Shown: positions 8,895-19,000 of the stretch, piece by piece
Numbering within the stretch: position 1 is the first letter of the stretch
Layout: each line of letters starts with the position of its first letter
NCBI GenBank assembly: GCA_020847395.1
Contig: JADLCD010000001.1
Span: forward strand, 1-58,732
From: Chitinophagaceae bacterium
GTDB lineage: Bacteria > Bacteroidota > Bacteroidia > Chitinophagales > Chitinophagaceae
Direction of reading: 5' to 3'
Length of the DNA: 58,732 nucleotides
Made by a program: the position numbers and the translations under genes
The notes under the pieces: generated by a model
Seen by the model: only the letters and a program-made list of their open reading frames with translations
What the model was told of the DNA's origin: nothing
The model's database searches: none

Positions 8895-9318
8895 TGTTAA
8901 CTAATTTGTCCGAAGTTACGCTTTTTATGGTTTTGTGCCCGCTGTGAAAGCTGTCAAAAATAATTGCGCCCAACACATAGAAAAGTATACCGCAAAGCCC
9001 CAGATAAAGCCCCGTCGTTAAAGAAAGTTACGGGGCTTTGTGGTATACTTTTGAGTTGGCCGACATCGCCGTAATGTTGCCATTAGGGAGAAAGTATTGG
9101 TCTTTAGCTTTTCTTGTGGTGGTTGTCTGGTTTTGGTTTTCGTTGTTGCCGCCCGGTATTGCTTTAAGGAAGAAAACTGCTACTGGCTTGGCATCCCTAA
9201 AATACATTTTTATTACTGTTTTTCTGAACATTTTTTGATGCCGGGGCAATGCAGTGCTGTTACATCGCAGGGCAACGTTTTTTTTGATCCATATTTAATT
9301 TTCCTGTTCATTATTATC
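8895..9318. other. Gene-free stretch between antitoxin gene and transposase remnant
   Basis: No convincing gene was found here. The short open frames on both strands have no recognisable motif. The stretch holds a long hairpin (8981-9052) and GCCCAAC at 8967-8973, a match to the integron RYYYAAC core pattern. The rest looks like decayed sequence of the island. Confidence 0.4.
8981..9052. repeat. 72-bp near-perfect inverted repeat
   Basis: The 21-nt arm at 8981-9001 (begins AAAAGTATACCGC, ends AAAGCCCC) pairs with the arm at 9032-9052 with a single mismatch (G-U compatible) around a 30-nt loop. A competing perfect 10-bp stem, AAAGCCCCGT at 9006-9015 with ACGGGGCTTT at 9030-9039, uses part of the loop and right arm, so two exclusive folds are possible. 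It is not placed directly after a stop codon, so a terminator role is doubtful. A MITE-like or recombination-related repeat is more likely. Confidence 0.65.
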
Positions 9319-9647
9319 TTACCCGTCATCTGCCTGTTTCCACGGAACATACACAACCAGTAGTTGCAGCATCGCTTTTTTGCAACAGGGACATTCCTGT
9401 ATATCTATACCATACATTTCTTTCATACGTACTTCCAGGGTATTCTTACCAGCCTCTTGTGCTGTGGAAGCTTCATTGTTTTTAGTATGGCAATGATACA
9501 CCGGTGCCGGTTTCTGTTGCTTAAGTACCCGTAGGATCTGATCTTAGTAAACCTTTCAGGCAGGATATGCTGCTGAAAACGCCGGATAAACTCCCGTGCA
9601 TCAAGGGGAAAGTGAGGTTCCAATTTAAAAAACCTATTGGCGAGCAC
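9319..9647 (-). pseudogene. IS91-like transposase, C-terminal frameshifted remnant
   Basis: The first part reads LDAREFIRRFQQHILPERFT then KIRSYGYLSNRNRH, the C-terminal region of IS91-family Y2 transposases (EFIRRF..HVLP.GF.RIR.YG.L.N). A change of frame follows, and the other frame gives a CPCC-containing tail (DIQECPCCKKAMLQLL) typical of the same family's end. All N-terminal catalytic parts (HUH motif, paired tyrosines) are absent. The fragment begins right at the right-hand 20-bp repeat (9656-9675), so that repeat marks the break. This is a dead transposon piece. Confidence 0.7.
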
Positions 9648-12433
9648 TATTTTGTTGCCGTTGTTGGGTGTTGTGAATTAATAAGTGCTGTTTCAAAAGT
9701 ATAGCTGCCCGAATTGATCTCAATAATGGCAAAACCATTTTTGTATCCCGTCAATTTTATTTCTCTTTTTTTATTCAGGCTTATATTACTTTCTGTAACC
9801 GCTGCATTTTCTTTTGCCGGAATGTAAACAGTGGCGCTTGTGTTAGGAGGTATAGAAGTATGCAATATAAACCTGCCGTTTTCTTTTTTCCAATCCACCG
9901 AAATTATACCTCTTACAGATGCATAGCTTCCTTTTGCCCATTGCAACGCTGTTACAGGCTGCGGGTTAATAATGATCTTTTCAAATCCCGGGCTCGCAGG
10001 GTTGATCCCTAACAGGGACCGGTAAAACCATTCGTCTACAGAACCAAACATAGGATGATTGCGTGAAGGATCGTTCTCGGGAAACGCCCAGGTTTCCCAC
10101 AAGGTAGTCGCGCCTTTTTCAATCATGTAGCCCCAGCCCGGAAAATCCCGCTGATCGGCAATGCGGTAGGCAACTTCATTCATATTGTTCATCCTCATTA
10201 CGTCAAAAAGCATTTTGGTAGAAAAAATTCCGGTGGATAAATGCCAGCTATGCCTGGCAAATTCATCAAGTAACACTTTGATCGTTTTGTCTTTATCGGG
10301 TGACAATCCATACCACAATGCAAATAACTGGGCGCTCTGTGTCGCATTGTCAAACCTCCCGGTATTTTTAATACTGAACCGTTGCAGTATCTCCGACCTG
10401 ATCTCACCCGCAAGCCTGTTATACTTTTCGGCATCTTCCCTGATGCCAAGGATTGTGGCAAACGCTGCGCCTAATTGAACATGGTGGTAATAGAATGCCA
10501 CCGCAGAAAAAGATTCAGGTTTTGCATCCAACGCCTCATGATCGCTGATATCCCAATAAAAAACATTGTTCAATGCTTTTGAAGCAAGAAAATCCAATTG
10601 CCTTTTAAAGGCAGGATAATATCGTTCTATAATACGCCTGTCACCATAATACTCATACAACTGTTGCTGCATAAACGGGAATGCCAATTGCCAGCCAAGA
10701 GGACCAGACAGATCACCATAGCCCCTGTCGTCGATACCGGTGAAAGGAGCAATTTCGGTTATCCCTCCCTGTGGTCTTTGCTCATTGGCAAAATCGCGTA
10801 TGGCTTTGTTATAAAAATGATACATGTCATAGTTGTATATGAATGCATTTGCAGTAGCAACGATATCGCCTCCGTACCCCATTTTTTCACGACCGGGGCA
10901 ATCTGATTGTACACTGAATACATTGCTCAGGAAAGTCCATTGTATAACTTCATGCAGTTTATTGAACATGTCATTTGAACAAGCAAAAGTTCCCTTGGTT
11001 TCAAGATCACTGTTCATTCGTAAACCTTCAATATCACCAACGGCAGGCGTTCCGGGCCAACCTGTTATCTCCACGTATTGAAATCCGTGAAACGTAAACC
11101 TGGGCGACCACACTTCCAGTCCTTCCCCTTTTAAGATGTAGCTGTCTTCCTGCCACGCGGTTTCGGGAGCACCCGGGCCACCTTTGATGGCGCCTTTTTT
11201 TATTTGGGTAGCAGTAGTAGTCATCACATTTAAAGATCCATCTGCATATATATCTTCTCCATACCGTAAGGTTATTTTGGTGCCAGCAACACCTCTTACT
11301 TTAATGCGGGCAACACCTGCAAAGTTCTGTCCCATATCTGCTATAAAAACACCGGGCTTGAAAGCTTTGATGCTAACAGGTTGTATTACTTTCGTGACTT
11401 TTATTGCCGGCTGCATCTGTGCAGTTAATTCACCTGAGGGGCCTTCTTCCACAACAGCATTTTTCCATACTTTATCATCTGTTTCTTTGCTATTCCACGC
11501 TTTTTGTTCGAGCCTCGCATCGTATTTTTCACCGAGGTATACATTATTGAAGATAACGGGTCCGGGTGCGGTCTTCCAATTGCTATCGGTGTTGATCTGC
11601 TCGGTTGAGCCATCGAGATAAGTAATATGTATTTCGGCTTTTACACAGGGACGCGCGGTCTGCTGGTAATCACGCAAATTCCACCGTCCAAAAAATTTAA
11701 AGGGCAGTGGATTCCACCAACCACTTCCCAGCATGATGCCCGCAACATTCTCTCCCCTGTTGGTAAGTGCTGTAATATCGTGTACAACATAAAGCACCTG
11801 TTTACGGTAGGTTGTAAAACCTGGGTCCAGCACGTGATCGCCTATTGTTTTGCCATTGAGATAAGCTTCGTAATAACCGAGACCGGAAATATATAACCTG
11901 GCTGTTTTTATTTTTTTCGATATGGAAAAACTCCTCCGGAACAGGGGCATCCTGTCGTCCCTGTAATAATCCTCGTCGTGCACGGGGTTTCTGCTTCCAT
12001 CACCTATCCATTTTGCTTTCCAGTCTTTTGCGTCAAGAAAGGCAGTCTCGAACCAGGCAATTTTACTCCACCCTGAATTTTCACCATTTTCTCCATATAT
12101 TTTCACACGCCAGTAATATCGTTTACGGGAATACAACGGTATTCCATTATACACTATGTATAAATTTTGAGCAGAGAGTACCTTGCCGGTTGACCAGGCA
12201 TTGCCTTTGCCGTTGGTTATGTCTTTTATATTATCACTTACAATGAGTTCATATGCCGTTTGCCATTGATTCCGCCCTGAAATGCCAAACGTCCAGCTGA
12301 AAGCGGGCGCTTTTGTATCAATGCCAAGAGGATTACTGATCTGCTCACAAGTAAGCTGTTCGGTGACGGGCACACTGTTTCCATACGAGAAGGTGGAGGC
12401 AGCTAGTATATAAATAACTATGATCTTTTTCAA
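9647..12433 (-). CDS. GH78 alpha-L-rhamnosidase, secreted
   Basis: The 928-residue protein has a signal peptide (residues 1-18) and the standard multidomain GH78 layout: an N-terminal fibronectin-like domain (LTCEQISNPLGIDTKAPAFSW), a rhamnose-binding beta-sandwich (~165-300), a linker domain, the (alpha/alpha)6 catalytic barrel (~480-820) and a C-terminal beta domain. The catalytic motif is DCPGREKMGYGGD at residues 511-523, with Glu516 as expected general acid. It releases terminal alpha-L-rhamnose by inversion, probably in the periplasm or at the surface. It is the last gene of the SusCD locus. Its extreme C-terminus (NSQHPTTATK) is encoded by the 20-bp repeat, so the original end may have been replaced. 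Confidence 0.92.
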   Translation of the reverse strand: MKKIIVIYILAASTFSYGNSVPVTEQLTCEQISNPLGIDTKAPAFSWTFGISGRNQWQTAYELIVSDNIKDITNGKGNAWSTGKVLSAQNLYIVYNGIPLYSRKRYYWRVKIYGENGENSGWSKIAWFETAFLDAKDWKAKWIGDGSRNPVHDEDYYRDDRMPLFRRSFSISKKIKTARLYISGLGYYEAYLNGKTIGDHVLDPGFTTYRKQVLYVVHDITALTNRGENVAGIMLGSGWWNPLPFKFFGRWNLRDYQQTARPCVKAEIHITYLDGSTEQINTDSNWKTAPGPVIFNNVYLGEKYDARLEQKAWNSKETDDKVWKNAVVEEGPSGELTAQMQPAIKVTKVIQPVSIKAFKPGVFIADMGQNFAGVARIKVRGVAGTKITLRYGEDIYADGSLNVMTTTATQIKKGAIKGGPGAPETAWQEDSYILKGEGLEVWSPRFTFHGFQYVEITGWPGTPAVGDIEGLRMNSDLETKGTFACSNDMFNKLHEVIQWTFLSNVFSVQSDCPGREKMGYGGDIVATANAFIYNYDMYHFYNKAIRDFANEQRPQGGITEIAPFTGIDDRGYGDLSGPLGWQLAFPFMQQQLYEYYGDRRIIERYYPAFKRQLDFLASKALNNVFYWDISDHEALDAKPESFSAVAFYYHHVQLGAAFATILGIREDAEKYNRLAGEIRSEILQRFSIKNTGRFDNATQSAQLFALWYGLSPDKDKTIKVLLDEFARHSWHLSTGIFSTKMLFDVMRMNNMNEVAYRIADQRDFPGWGYMIEKGATTLWETWAFPENDPSRNHPMFGSVDEWFYRSLLGINPASPGFEKIIINPQPVTALQWAKGSYASVRGIISVDWKKENGRFILHTSIPPNTSATVYIPAKENAAVTESNISLNKKREIKLTGYKNGFAIIEINSGSYTFETALINSQHPTTATK
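9656..9675. repeat. Right copy of the 20-bp direct repeat
   Basis: It is identical to 7303-7322 (TGCCGTTGTTGGGTGTTGTG) and lies in the same orientation. Here it overlaps the 3' end of the rhamnosidase gene and encodes its residues Q-H-P-T-T-A just before the stop at 9647-9649. Together with the left copy it brackets the decayed island. Confidence 0.75.
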
Positions 12434-12503
12434 ACAAAAATTTTATGGACTGGTAAATAATAAATACCACCTGTAAAAAGGTACATTAACGTAACCCGGA
12501 ATG

Positions 12504-13727
12504 CTATTTTATTAGCACCAACTGTTTGCCTTCAATCTTAAAATTGATTTTTTCATATTTGAATAAATTCAACACGCCGGACAATGGTAACCGTTTTTCG
12601 ATTTTTCCCGAAAATAACATATCGGTCACTTCGCCTTCATACCTCACATCGAGGTCGTACCACCTGGCTACCTGCCTCATAATAGATTGTACATTGTCTT
12701 TATCAAAATAAAAATAGCCGCTCTTCCATGCCACTGCCATGTTTACATTGGCAACCGCGTTGCTCAATTTACCACTTTGCCTGCTGAGTTGAACCTGTTT
12801 ACCCGGCTGGAGCAATTCACTGGCATTACCATGTTTTACTTTTACCGATCCTTCCAGCAGGGTTGTATTCACCGTACTCTCGTCTTCGTAAGCCATTACA
12901 TTAAAATGAGTGCCCAATACTTCTACCTCCATATTACCTCCCTGTATATCGCTTCGTTTTACCAGAACAGTAAAAGGCGCTTGCTTATTTTTTGATACTT
13001 CAAAATATGCTTCTCCTGTAAGCTCCACATGCCTGGCGGTATCGCTAAAAACGGTAGGGAAGCGGATAGAAGAAGCTGCGTTCAACCATACCCTGGTTCC
13101 ATCGGAGAGTGTTACCTGGTAATTTGCAGCCCGTGGAGTGGAAACAGTATTATAGACTATTGTGCGGCTTTCGCCCGCTCTGTACGCAAGTTGACCCCCC
13201 TTTAGCTTAACTACTTCTGTTCCACCCTGTTCCGCCAGCCGTCCGTCTGCTGCACTATCCAGCACAACTTTCTCACCACCCGACAATGTGAGTACAGCAT
13301 TGTTATTGCCTGGCATAACGTTTTCGGGTAAGCGATTTTTTTCAACCGGCTGCTGCGCTATCTCTTTTCGGGTAGCTCCGGGGCCAAAAAAATAAACAAC
13401 AACAAATAATCCAATACCAATAACTGCAGCTGCAACGGTCACCCAGCGCCTTTTCCACCTGTTGCCCTGCACTGGTATTTCTACGGCACCGCTGTCTGAC
13501 TGCATTACAGTACGATATACGTTCTCCCAGTTTACCCGGGAAGCAGTTGATGGAAGTTTACCATCTTTTGCCTGCTGCCAGAGATCGTGGAGGGGCAACG
13601 ATAAGGCAGTTATTTCCTCTTCCTTTGCGTCATAAAGCCACACCAGCAGCTCATCGAGCTCTTCGTGAGAAAGTGTTCCTTTCGTATATCCTGTGAAAAG
13701 AAAATGTATCCTTTGTGTTTTATCCAT
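12504..13727 (-). CDS. FecR-family anti-sigma factor
   Basis: The 407-residue protein has an N-terminal cytoplasmic anti-sigma region (1-90), one transmembrane helix (~95-114, VTVAAAVIGIGLFVVVYFF), a periplasmic FecR domain (~190-290, TLSDGTRVWLNAASSIRFP and the LTGEAYFEV motif) and a C-terminal DUF4974 domain (~335-405). Such proteins pass the signal from a SusC STN domain to an ECF sigma factor. Here the gene lies downstream of SusC, SusD and PIG-L rather than next to the sigma gene, an uncommon order. The partner sigma is most likely the one at 19.7-20.3 kb. Confidence 0.92.
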   Translation of the reverse strand: MDKTQRIHFLFTGYTKGTLSHEELDELLVWLYDAKEEEITALSLPLHDLWQQAKDGKLPSTASRVNWENVYRTVMQSDSGAVEIPVQGNRWKRRWVTVAAAVIGIGLFVVVYFFGPGATRKEIAQQPVEKNRLPENVMPGNNNAVLTLSGGEKVVLDSAADGRLAEQGGTEVVKLKGGQLAYRAGESRTIVYNTVSTPRAANYQVTLSDGTRVWLNAASSIRFPTVFSDTARHVELTGEAYFEVSKNKQAPFTVLVKRSDIQGGNMEVEVLGTHFNVMAYEDESTVNTTLLEGSVKVKHGNASELLQPGKQVQLSRQSGKLSNAVANVNMAVAWKSGYFYFDKDNVQSIMRQVARWYDLDVRYEGEVTDMLFSGKIEKRLPLSGVLNLFKYEKINFKIEGKQLVLIK

Positions 13728-13796
13728 CCAAAAAAGTTTTGTTACAACCTGTTAGCATATAGCATGCCTGTGACAATATCTTCGTTACATTATTTT

Positions 13797-14570
13797 TTAT
13801 CCGGCAACCGGCGTAAAAATTTCACCTGCTTTTTTTCCGTTCATCCGTACAAAGGCTTCTCCCGCCTTCACCCCGGATTCTTTACCCCTGAAATCTTCCA
13901 TCGCAGTATGCACATCGGCATATATCCGGTCGGGCTGCTGGCTTATGTGGCAATACAATGCTTTTCTTTTTTGCTCCTGCGTATCTGTAATATCAACATA
14001 ATCGGTAGGATGAAAGAGCATTGTTTGTATGCCTGCAGATACTTCAAAAAAGTATAGTGCGAACGGCCGGCCGGTACGCATCCATACTTGTATCGTCAAC
14101 ATACTTGCTACCTGGTGATCTTTATGAGAATCAATGGGCCAGTGTGTAAAAACGATGTCGGGCTTTTCGCCGGCTAATAACTGTTGCATTTTTTTCAGCC
14201 AGTCGTTGTTAAAAACGGTGTCGCCATCAATTTGCCCGGCAAACACAGGTTTTGCTTTTAATATTTTGCAGGCGTTGATGGCTTCCTGTTTCCTGATAAC
14301 GGCTGCTTCAGTCAAAGATTTCCCTTCAATTCCGGCATCTCCTGTGGTGAGATACACAATGGTCACGTCATTTCCCGCATTCGCCAGTTTAGCCAGCGTA
14401 CCGCCGCAACCGCTTTCAGGATCATCGGGATGCCCTCCAATGCACACAATCTTTTTCTTTGTAATGTTATTGTATGCTTTTGCGTGCAACAAGGCCGGCA
14501 GAGACAGACCTCCAACCCCGGCTACTGCGTTTTTTACAAATGTTCTTCGGGTTTTCATTTTTGATTTCAT
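13797..14570 (-). CDS. PIG-L family (LmbE-like) deacetylase with Tat signal
   Basis: The 257-residue protein starts with a twin-arginine signal (KTRRTFVKNAVAGVG). The zinc-site motifs of the LmbE/PIG-L family are present: HPDDPE at residues 47-52 and H149-K-D-H152. These enzymes remove N-acetyl groups from sugar substrates. Its place directly after SusD (2-bp gap) suggests a role in handling the imported glycan, for example deacetylating an amino sugar next to rhamnose, but the substrate is inferred only. Export of a metal enzyme in folded form through Tat fits the signal. Confidence 0.9.
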   Translation of the reverse strand: MKSKMKTRRTFVKNAVAGVGGLSLPALLHAKAYNNITKKKIVCIGGHPDDPESGCGGTLAKLANAGNDVTIVYLTTGDAGIEGKSLTEAAVIRKQEAINACKILKAKPVFAGQIDGDTVFNNDWLKKMQQLLAGEKPDIVFTHWPIDSHKDHQVASMLTIQVWMRTGRPFALYFFEVSAGIQTMLFHPTDYVDITDTQEQKRKALYCHISQQPDRIYADVHTAMEDFRGKESGVKAGEAFVRMNGKKAGEIFTPVAG

Positions 14571-14572
14571 AA

Positions 14573-16027
14573 TTAATAACCATCATTCTGATGGAGCCCT
14601 TTTACCAAATCCAGTTCTTTTGATGGCTTTGGCAGCAGCATATTGTGGCTGTCTATATAAGGATATTGCGGCTTTTTAATCTCCAGCAATTTTTCTTTTC
14701 TTATCAGATCAAACCAGCGGCTGCCGAACTCAAACGTAAATTCCCAACCTCTTTCATCGAATACGGCTTTATCAAAAGCTTCTTTAGACATGCCAGGTGG
14801 CAATGGGTCAAGTCCGGCACGAAGCCTTACTTTATTAATGGCATCTCTTGCCTGTTCCGAAGGCGAGCCTTCCGCCATATTCGCAGCCTCTGCGTAAATC
14901 AGCAACACATCAGCGTACCGGATCATCACGCTGGCGCCATCTCCGTCAAAGGAAAAAACATCGGTGTTTTGACCAGCAGCAGCACCGGCATCTCTGAACT
15001 TGGCAAAATAAGGCACTTTGTTCACGTCATCCATCCAGCTTGAGCCATCATTGAATACGGTATGAAAGGTAGCGTTCTTCCGGGGACCTTCCGGGAATTT
15101 GTTAAAGAAGTCGAGTTCGGTATATTCGCTTGACCAGCCACCTTCAACCGCAGGCCGGATACTTACATGCAGGTGGCTCCCTTCGGCCCAGCTATACTTT
15201 GAAGAACCAAAAAATGTAAAAATAGATTCCTTGCTGGTCAGCTTATTTTCTACCAGCCATTGGTTCGCAAAATCCGGCATCAGTTCGTACATATTCATAT
15301 CCATTACTTCTTTTGCTTTATCGCGGGCAAGCGAGTAATAAGATGCATCTTTCAAAGGCCAGCCTGACATAGTAAGATACACTTTTGCCAGCAGTGCTTT
15401 TGCCGCGCCTTTTGTAGCCTTTCCTTTTTCCGGATAACCTGAGGCGAGTTTTTCTTCTGCAATCTTCAGGTCGTCAATAATGAGCTGGTAAATATCTGTT
15501 TCAGGCGACTCACCAATTTCTTCGGGTTTGCTGTTATTAAGCTCCGTAATCAACGGAACTTTACCCCAATACCGTGTTACATAAAAATAAGATAAGGCCC
15601 TCAGGAATCTTGCCTGACCTTCAAATTCATCCAGCTTCACCTGGCTTATGCCCTGCGCATTGGGAATGTTTCGTATTAATGTATTGGCATTGTTGATGGA
15701 AGAGTAGAACTGGTTCCATACGGCAAATAAAGTAGTAAAACCGGGAAGCACTTTCAGTGTCTCATATCCTGCATACTCAGGATCCCACAATACAAAGCCC
15801 GCATCGTCGGCCCCTCCGCCCAATAACATGGTCGGATCACTATCGAACAACTGGTAACCTGTATATAAAGGAGCATAAACTCCCGTTACCGCCGCCTCAA
15901 AATCAGCTTGGTTTTTATAAAAATTCTCAGGGGCCAAGCTTCCCTCTGGCACTTCTTTCAATTTTACGCAACTGCCTGTTAAAACCGCAACAATAAGGAG
16001 GTATATAATAGATCTGATACTTTTCAT
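14573..16027 (-). CDS. RagB/SusD-family outer-membrane glycan-binding lipoprotein
   Basis: The 484-residue protein has a lipoprotein signal with lipobox LTGSC (Cys20) and the usual start CVKLKEVPEGSLAPENFY. TPR-like helical regions form most of the protein, and the C-terminus carries ADVLLIYAEAANM and WEFTFEFGSRWFDLIR, both characteristic of the family. It would form the lid of the SusC transporter on the cell surface. It lies 4 bp after SusC. At the other end PIG-L follows within 2 bp, so these genes form one operon. Confidence 0.95.
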   Translation of the reverse strand: MKSIRSIIYLLIVAVLTGSCVKLKEVPEGSLAPENFYKNQADFEAAVTGVYAPLYTGYQLFDSDPTMLLGGGADDAGFVLWDPEYAGYETLKVLPGFTTLFAVWNQFYSSINNANTLIRNIPNAQGISQVKLDEFEGQARFLRALSYFYVTRYWGKVPLITELNNSKPEEIGESPETDIYQLIIDDLKIAEEKLASGYPEKGKATKGAAKALLAKVYLTMSGWPLKDASYYSLARDKAKEVMDMNMYELMPDFANQWLVENKLTSKESIFTFFGSSKYSWAEGSHLHVSIRPAVEGGWSSEYTELDFFNKFPEGPRKNATFHTVFNDGSSWMDDVNKVPYFAKFRDAGAAAGQNTDVFSFDGDGASVMIRYADVLLIYAEAANMAEGSPSEQARDAINKVRLRAGLDPLPPGMSKEAFDKAVFDERGWEFTFEFGSRWFDLIRKEKLLEIKKPQYPYIDSHNMLLPKPSKELDLVKGLHQNDGY

Positions 16028-16031
16028 GACT

Positions 16032-19000
16032 TTAAAATTTTACGTTCAAACCAATAGTGAATGATTTTTGCGATGGATAGGTGGCGATATCCACACCACT
16101 ACGGCTATCCACTCCCGTTCTGGCTTCAGGCTCAAATCCCGAATATTTTGTTTTTGTAAACAGATTAATACTGCCTGCGTAGATTCTGGCAGATGACAGG
16201 ATATTTGTTTTAAAGTTTGAAAAAGTATATCCCAGCGTCAGCGTCTTTAACCGCACGTATGAACCGTCTTCGAGCCATCTTGTGGATTGATTTTGTTCAT
16301 ATACAACGGTGCCTTTAAAAGAAGGTACATCCGTATCTTCATGAGTGGGGGTCCACCTGTCGAGAATCTTTACGCTGGTAGCGTCAGCGTCTGTAGTGGT
16401 CCTTTCAAATCGTACACGGGATACGTTGTATATCTTATTTCCCTGAACACCCTGGAAGAAAAAATTAAGGTCGAAATTTTTGAATCCAAATGTATTGGTC
16501 CAACCAAAAACAAATCTGGGCTGTGAGTTACCAATGTCTACAATATCTGCTCCGTTAATTTTATTGTCTTTATTCTGATCAACATATTTAGGATACCCAG
16601 GTACAGCACCGTATACGGCTGCACTGGCAGCTTCTGCTGTTTTCCACACGCCATTCATAACATATCCCCTGAATACCCCTACGGGTTTGCCTACTTCCAG
16701 CCAGATAGTGTTGCCGAACCCTGGCACGCCGGGATCGCCTAGTGGTAATTCGTTCAAACCATTATATAACTCAAGCAGCTTATTTTTGTTGAGGCTCAGG
16801 GTGAGTCCTGTTTCCCATTTAAAATTATCTACAAAAGGTTTGCCTCCGAGGTAAAATTCAAATCCTGAGTTTTGCATTGAGCCTACATTTCGAAGTATGG
16901 AACCAGCACCGCCTCCAATAGCAGGCAGCTTAACTGAAAAGAGAAGGTCGGTAGTTTTCTTGTCGTAATAGTCGGCTACCAGATTAATCCGTCCATCCAG
17001 GAAATCTGCATCTATGCCGATATTAAATTGCGCAGTCTTTTCCCACTTCAGGTCAGGATTTCCTGTTCTTCCTAATCCCACTCCAACCGAGGCACTTGAT
17101 CCATTTAAAATGTAAAGCAGGTTATTATTCAATGAGGCCAATGATTGGTAAGGACTGATGGCCTGATTACCCACCACACCATAGCTTGCCCTGAGTTTCA
17201 ACCCTGAAACTGCCCCCCTCACACTGCTCATAAAATGTTCGTTCGTAATATTCCAGGCAGCACCAACCGAAGGGAAGAAGCCCCACTTATTGCTTGCTCC
17301 GAAAACAGATGAACCATCGTACCGGCCTGTAACAGTGAGAGAATAGCGATCGCTATAATTATAATTTAGCCTGCCCATATAAGAAAGCAACGAGGAAGCA
17401 TTTCCGTATGATTGCGGTATTTGTGGATTGTTGCCCAGCGACAGGTTATAATACGTTACCGCATTCGTAAGGAAACCTATAGAACCGGCGCTGCTGCCAT
17501 TATTTTTTACATATTGTTGTTCTACCACACCTGTTAGTTTCAACGTATGATCTCCAAACCTGTTTTCATAAGTAACCATATTTGTATTTTGTAGTAGCAT
17601 TAACCTGTAATTGCTGATGCTTGCGGCTTCTGTTCCGGGGCTACCTGAAGGTTTTGAATTAAAATAAGCATTGTTTTCCCCATTGGTACCCTTGTATCCT
17701 CCCAGTATATCCACCTTAAGCTGTTCGGTAATTTTATATTCTACATCTGCAACTGCATTTACATCATTGGTAATATTATCTACAACGGGTTCAATGGCAA
17801 GTGCCAATGGATTAAAAGAGGTGGGAGGACCATAACCACCACCAGGTTTTGAATAACTGCCATCTGCTTCATAAACAGGTTTGACAGGAGCAAACTGCAG
17901 GGCACTGTATACAGGACTCGCTGCATTTGCACCTGCATATGTATTGATTACAGTTGGATGACTTACATTCCTGTTAGCGAAGAGGTTAAGGCCTACACTG
18001 ATCTGTTTACTTACCTGTGTTCTTATATTCGACCTGATTGCATATCCTGAAAATGACGAACCTATGATAATGCCGTTTTGGCCCGTTGCCGTAGCTGATA
18101 TAGCATACGATGTATTATCACTGGATCCGCTTACGCTTACCTGATGATCATGCGCAAATCCCTTGCGAAAAATAACATCCTGCCAGTTCGTACTTTGTGT
18201 TTTGAAGGTTTCAAGATCATCCGCGCTGAAAATTTCGCCTGCCCCAAATTCTTTCCTGTTTTCATTTACGGCTATGGCATATTGTTCTGCATTTAACTGA
18301 TCAAGTTTCTTCAGCACACGACTGAATGAAAAATAAGCGTTATAAGTAACCACTGGTTTTCCCTTTTTCCCTTTTTTGGTGGTAACAATAATGACACCAT
18401 TGGCACCCCTGGCTCCGTAAATAGCGGTAGCGGATGCATCTTTTAATACTTCTACTGACTCAACATCATTGGGATTCAAAGAACTTAATGTACCCAACTG
18501 CAATCCGTCAATTACCACCAGTGGATCATTGCCTCCATTTACGGAATTTACTCCTCTTATACGTATTGTAACGGGTGCATTGGGTGATGCATTATCATTC
18601 TGCACCATCAATCCTGAGACCCTTCCCTGCAGCGCCTGGTCAACTCTCCGGGCCGGCAACTGCGTTAATTCTTTTAATTTTACAGATGCTACCGAGCCGG
18701 TTATATCTGATTTTTTTTGCGAACCATAGCCTACAATTATCACTTCCTGTTGTTGCGAATCGGCATTTCGGAGCTGAATGGTTAATTCCATTTTATTGTT
18801 AACAGGCACTTCCTGTGTTTGCATACCTACAAAGGAAATGACCAGAACTTTTGATGCATTATCGGGGATCTCAATCCTGAACCACCCCTTTTCATCTGTA
18901 GTGGTGCCCTTATCGGTGCCTTTTATTTTTATGCTAACACCGGCTAATGCTTCCCCCTTCATATTCGTTACCCTTCCGCTTACAATAATAGTATTGTTAA

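Noticed and set aside
8967-9060. A complete integron attC site around the 8981-9052 hairpin
   Set aside because: GCCCAAC fits one core pattern, but the expected partner near 9054 reads GTTGGCC, which does not fit GTTRRRY; kept as a repeat only.
9028-9363. Hydrophobic plus-strand open frames in the island
   Set aside because: They overlap the long hairpin and the IS91 remnant, show no family pattern and no promoter; most likely chance frames.
14045-14060. TCAAAAAAGTATAG inside the PIG-L gene, similar to the shared regulatory element
   Set aside because: It lies in coding sequence, lacks the GAAT block and the -7 box at 41 bp, and has no gene in the right direction.
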